Positions 32,855 through 35,329 of a DNA stretch of 35,329 bases are shown here, piece by piece (the stretch's first letter is position 1; the number at the start of each line of letters is the position of its first letter). This stretch comes from Eubacteriales bacterium (GTDB lineage Bacteria; Bacillota; Clostridia; Lachnospirales; Lachnospiraceae). Made by a program: the position numbers and the translations under genes. Location of the stretch: positions 1 through 35,329 of the forward strand of contig JAUNGV010000025.1 of NCBI GenBank assembly GCA_030524225.1. Direction: 5' to 3'. Below the pieces are notes generated by a model that was given only the letters and a program-made list of their open reading frames with translations, was not told the DNA's origin and did no database searches.

Positions 32855-34117
32855 ATGGCGGTTATTAATTTCAGGAGGCCGGGGACGTCAGCGCCCCGGT
32901 CTGATATGTCCGGGGACAATCAGAGACAACAGGAAGGCCAGAGGCCGGAGACTTCGGGGGAGCGCGCCCAGCGGGCGAATTATGTCAAACAGATCCGGAG
33001 CCACCGGCTTGCCGTTTTTTTGCGGGCAGTTCTGCTGCTGGGAAGCACGGCGGCGATCATCGCCCTGATTGTGGTCCAGCTGAATAACCGGACGTTTACA
33101 GAGGCGTCTTTCGTCAGAGTCTCGGATATTACTGCGCTGGAGAGCACTTCCTATCTGGAACTGAACGGGAGAATTCTGGCGTACAGCAAGGACGGGGCCA
33201 GCTGTATTGATACGCGGGGCAACGTGCTCTGGAATATCACCTATGAAATGCAGCAGCCGATCGTCGCTCTCTGCGGCGGGGTGGCAGCCATCGGAGATTA
33301 CGGCGGAAGCAGTGTTTATGTGATGGACACGGCAGGGCAGCTGGGCACGATACAGACGGATCTTCCGGTCTATTCACTGGCTGTGGCGGAAAACGGGACG
33401 GTGGCGGCGGTTCTGACGGATACAGACGCCACATGGGTCAATATGTTCGACGTGAACGGTAATCTCATCGAAGAAGCGAAGATGACGATGGGGCAGATGG
33501 GATATCCGCTCAGTATCAGCGTTTCTCCGAGCGGAGAACTGCTCTGCGTTTCCCATCTGCAGGTGGACAGCGCGTCTGTGAAAACGAGCGTCGCTTTTTA
33601 TAATTTCGGCGCGGTGGGGCAGAATTACAGTGATAACTGTGTCAGCGGCTTTGACTATGCCAACGAGGTTGTTCCGTACGTGCAGTTTATTGACAATGAA
33701 ACGGCGTTTGCTGTTTCAGATTCGCGCATTGCCTTTTTTAACGGCAGAGAAATTCCGCAGAACGGAACGAACAATATGTTCGCCGACCAGCTGGAAGGGG
33801 TCTATTACGACGGCAGTTATGTCGCGCTTGTGTTCCCTGATACGACGGGAGAGTACAAATACCGATTGGATTTGTACAATACCGCCGGCAGCAAGGCGAG
33901 CAGTTTTGGGTTTGATCTGGACTATACGAATCTGCAGATCGAGGGCGATCGCATCCTGATTTATAACGCGCAGGAATGCCAGATCTATTCGACGTCCGGC
34001 ACTCAGAAGTTTGCGGGAGAATTCGGGCGCACGGTGAGCCTCCTGATTCCCTCCGCGCGATCGAATGTACTGACGGTTATTACAGACGGAAACATAGAGA
34101 CGATGACGCTTCAATAA
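32855..34117 (+). CDS. DUF5711-like membrane-anchored beta-propeller protein
   Basis: This 420-residue protein has a cytosolic basic tail, one membrane helix (about 50-75, FLRAVLLLGSTAAIIALIVVQL) and a long outer domain made of repeated beta-strands. The repeats (for example SYLELNGRILAYSKDGASCIDTRGNVLWN, then GGSSVYVMDTAGQLG) look like a PQQ/WD-type propeller. The organisation matches proteins annotated DUF5711 in Lachnospiraceae. The function is unknown; sensing or binding at the cell surface is a guess. The start is the ATG at 32855 with GAGGTGA just upstream; the frame opens 20 codons earlier. It is followed closely by the CvpA-like gene. Confidence 0.75.
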   Translation: MAVINFRRPGTSAPRSDMSGDNQRQQEGQRPETSGERAQRANYVKQIRSHRLAVFLRAVLLLGSTAAIIALIVVQLNNRTFTEASFVRVSDITALESTSYLELNGRILAYSKDGASCIDTRGNVLWNITYEMQQPIVALCGGVAAIGDYGGSSVYVMDTAGQLGTIQTDLPVYSLAVAENGTVAAVLTDTDATWVNMFDVNGNLIEEAKMTMGQMGYPLSISVSPSGELLCVSHLQVDSASVKTSVAFYNFGAVGQNYSDNCVSGFDYANEVVPYVQFIDNETAFAVSDSRIAFFNGREIPQNGTNNMFADQLEGVYYDGSYVALVFPDTTGEYKYRLDLYNTAGSKASSFGFDLDYTNLQIEGDRILIYNAQECQIYSTSGTQKFAGEFGRTVSLLIPSARSNVLTVITDGNIETMTLQ

Positions 34118-34151
34118 AAAGCTGTCGTGAGGTAGTAAAGAGAGGAGAGGC

Positions 34152-34541
34152 GTGAATATTTACAGTGTTATTATCTTAATAGTAGCAGTGATTGTGCTGA
34201 TGTCCTGTATGACGCACGGCTTCCACAAGGGGCTTGTGCATGAGATGGACGCGCTCTTCTCTCTGACGGCCGCTGCTCTGTGTATTACTCTGATTGCGGG
34301 AACGGTGTCAGGGCTGCTCGAGCAGCAGCTTTCCAGCTTCTTTATTGGCCTTGTACTGCTGGCGGCGGTGGTCTTTCTGTATAAAATCTTCCATCTGCTG
34401 TTCAGTTCGATCGGTATTATCGTAAGACTCCCGGTGATCCGCTGGCTCGACAAAGGGCTGGGCTTGTTTGTGGGGCTGGCGGAGGGATTTGTCCTCCTTT
34501 ATATCGGAGAGTATCTGCTGGTACATTATCTGCTTGCCTGA
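34152..34541 (+). CDS. CvpA-like small membrane protein
   Basis: This 129-residue protein has four hydrophobic helices (about 4-20, 36-54, 62-81 and 103-127) with short loops. MTHGFHKGLVHEMDALFSLTAA and LPVIRWLDKGLGLFVGLAEGFVLLY match the CvpA family layout, in which a G-x(n)-G segment ends the protein. Family members are linked to envelope stress and colicin V export, but the biochemical role is unknown. The start is a GTG at 34152, seven bases after AGGAG. The stop codon lies within the first bases of the 178-bp tandem repeat that follows. Confidence 0.7.
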   Translation: MNIYSVIILIVAVIVLMSCMTHGFHKGLVHEMDALFSLTAAALCITLIAGTVSGLLEQQLSSFFIGLVLLAAVVFLYKIFHLLFSSIGIIVRLPVIRWLDKGLGLFVGLAEGFVLLYIGEYLLVHYLLA

Positions 34542-35070
34542 TTTTCTGTTCAGCTGCATCCAATTCACAGTCCTCCGCCTGCATGCGCATTCCCGCTTCT
34601 ACGAAGCTCTCCGCTCCTTGCGGAGCGCAGAATGCTTATGCGGGCGGAGTTCCTGCTTCGCAGGAATGTAGTGAAAATGAGATCCGGCTCTTACCTGCAA
34701 GCAGGACGAGTCGGCCTGATTTTCTGTTTATCTGCTTCCTATTCACAGTCCTCCGCCTGCATGCGCATTCCCGCTTCTACGAAGCTCTCCGCTCCTTGCG
34801 GAGCGCAGAATGCTTATGCGGGCGGAGTTCCTGCTTCGCAGGAATGTAGTGAAAATGAGATCCGGCTCTTACCTGCAAGCAGGACGAGTCGGCCTGATTT
34901 TCTGTTTATCTGCTTCCTATTCACAGTCCTCCGCCTGCATGCGCATTCCCGCTTCTACGAAGCTCTCCGCTCCTTGCGAAGCTCAGAATGCTTATGCGGG
35001 CGAAGTTCCTGCTTCGCAGGAATGTAGTGAAAATGAGATCCGGTTCTTACCTGCAAGCATGACGAGTCGG
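34536..35070. repeat. 178-bp unit in three tandem copies
   Basis: Copies run 34536-34713, 34714-34891 and 34892-35070. Copies 1 and 2 are nearly identical after the first 30 bases. Copy 3 has several substitutions (for example GCGAAGCTCAG for GCGGAGCGCAG, and CATGAC for CAGGAC). Each unit contains internal hairpins: CTCCGC / GCGGAG, TTCCTGC-TTC-GCAGGAA and CCTGC-AA-GCAGG. Frames through the copies encode only repetitive peptides without family similarity, so I read the block as non-coding. It starts at the last bases of the CvpA-like gene. Confidence 0.88.
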
Positions 35071-35098
35071 ATCTCATTTTCACTACAACTGTGAATAG
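34917..35098. repeat. Inverted-repeat-bounded element (copy 3 plus right end)
   Basis: CTATTCACAGT (34917-34927) and ACTGTGAATAG (35088-35098) are perfect 11-bp inverted ends. Inside, TGTAGTGAAAATGAGATCCG (35023-35042) pairs perfectly with its complement at 35068-35087, giving a 20-bp stem with a 25-base loop. Copies 1 and 2 lack the right ends. This looks like the complete form of a palindromic MITE-like element whose left part was duplicated. Confidence 0.75.
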
Positions 35099-35143
35099 TA
35101 ACAATGGGTCAAAAAGTCAGACACAAAATATGAAAAATAGGGC

Positions 35144-35172
35144 TTGCAATTCTAAAAATACGATGGTATTAT
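35144..35172 (+). promoter_or_regulatory. Sigma-A-like promoter at the right edge (P1)
   Basis: TTGCAA (35144-35149) and TATTAT (35167-35172) are 17 bases apart in an AT-rich segment. No coding gene starts within the window after it, so the product lies to the right. Confidence 0.6.
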
Positions 35173-35178
35173 AAAGAT

Positions 35179-35210
35179 CCACCGCCGGGAACGAGGACGG
35201 TGGTTCTTTT
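35179..35210 (+). other. Hairpin with T-tract at the start of the P1 transcript
   Basis: CCACCG (35179-35184) pairs with CGGTGG (35198-35203), and TTCTTTT follows. It begins about where the transcript from P1 should start. It looks like a terminator, but a 30-base transcript is unusually short. It may instead be an attenuator or a leader element. Confidence 0.5.
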
Positions 35211-35274
35211 ACGGATCAGGTTCCGGAATGTGCGGGAGCACAGACGGGCTGGAGCATGGAAGCGAATCGTTTCA

Positions 35275-35329
35275 AAAAAAACAAAAAAGTTTTTTAAAAA
35301 AGTGCTTGACGATCTGAAAGAACTGTGAT
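35275..35329 (+). promoter_or_regulatory. Strong promoter cut by the window edge (P2), possibly rRNA/tRNA type
   Basis: TTGACG (35306-35311) is preceded by an A/T-only-like stretch (35275-35300), which resembles an UP element. With a 17-base spacer the -10 box would begin at 35329, the last base. TGAT at 35326-35329 would then be the extended -10 start (TG-n-T). The boxes fit rRNA or tRNA promoters, but the downstream gene is outside the window. Confidence 0.45.

Noticed and set aside
34536-35070. CRISPR array
   Set aside because: The 178-bp units are contiguous and nearly identical with no unique spacers, unlike 24-40 bp CRISPR repeats.
34583-35094. Short overlapping plus-strand frames in the 178-bp array
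   Set aside because: They repeat the same peptide with each unit and match no family. They come from the palindromic repeat.

Overview
The window looks like a chromosomal segment of a GC-rich Clostridia member, most likely Lachnospiraceae. This is inferred from AGGAG-type ribosome sites, TTGACA/TATAAT promoters, the Firmicutes order dnaX - ybaB/ebfC - recR, and a DUF5711-type protein beside a CvpA-like protein. No marker gene fixes the species. Every intact gene is on the plus strand. The only minus-strand gene is a cut-off XRE regulator at the left edge.

Layout. (1) 1-770: hairpin-rich DNA, a 42-codon XRE-type remnant, and a near-consensus promoter with two palindromes. (2) 771-2780: a cytosolic GH120 beta-xylosidase, closed by a strong terminator. 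(3) 3002-27080: a surface-polysaccharide locus. In order it encodes a GT52/polysialyltransferase-like transferase, a PglK-like ABC flippase, a membrane O-acyltransferase, a GT-C-like membrane protein, a WecE-type aminotransferase, a second GT-C-like protein, a GNAT acetyltransferase, a polyprenyl-phosphate GT2, a DUF6020-like membrane protein, a very large Wzy/O-antigen-ligase-like protein, a PglF/CapD-type dehydratase, a PglE-type aminotransferase, a PglC-type phosphoglycosyltransferase, an ATP-grasp ligase, a PglA-like GT4 and a WbpO/TviB-type nucleotide-sugar dehydrogenase. (4) 27202-34541: housekeeping genes (6-phosphofructokinase, dnaX, ybaB/ebfC, recR, galM, DUF5711-like, cvpA-like). (5) 34536-35329: a 178-bp unit in three tandem copies, then two promoter-like sites. 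The last promoter is cut by the window edge and resembles an rRNA/tRNA promoter.

How the locus may work (inference from families). PglF- and PglE-like enzymes make a UDP-4-amino-4,6-dideoxy-HexNAc. The PglC-like enzyme loads it on undecaprenyl phosphate. GT4 and GT52-like enzymes extend it, partly with a hexosaminuronate from the WbpO-like enzyme. The ABC protein flips the lipid-linked unit and the Wzy-like protein polymerises or transfers it outside. A second branch would use a polyprenyl-phosphate sugar made by the GT2 and one or more GT-C-like proteins to decorate the polymer externally. WecE plus GNAT would supply an N-acylated 4-amino-4,6-dideoxygalactose. The cluster has no PglD acetyltransferase. 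Its place between PglC-like and PglA-like genes is taken by an ATP-grasp ligase.

Intergenic DNA carries a modular family of palindromes at 6366-6594 and 25600-25716, with the 178-bp tandem array at the right end. These resemble REP/MITE-type repeats and are the least explained structure in the window.
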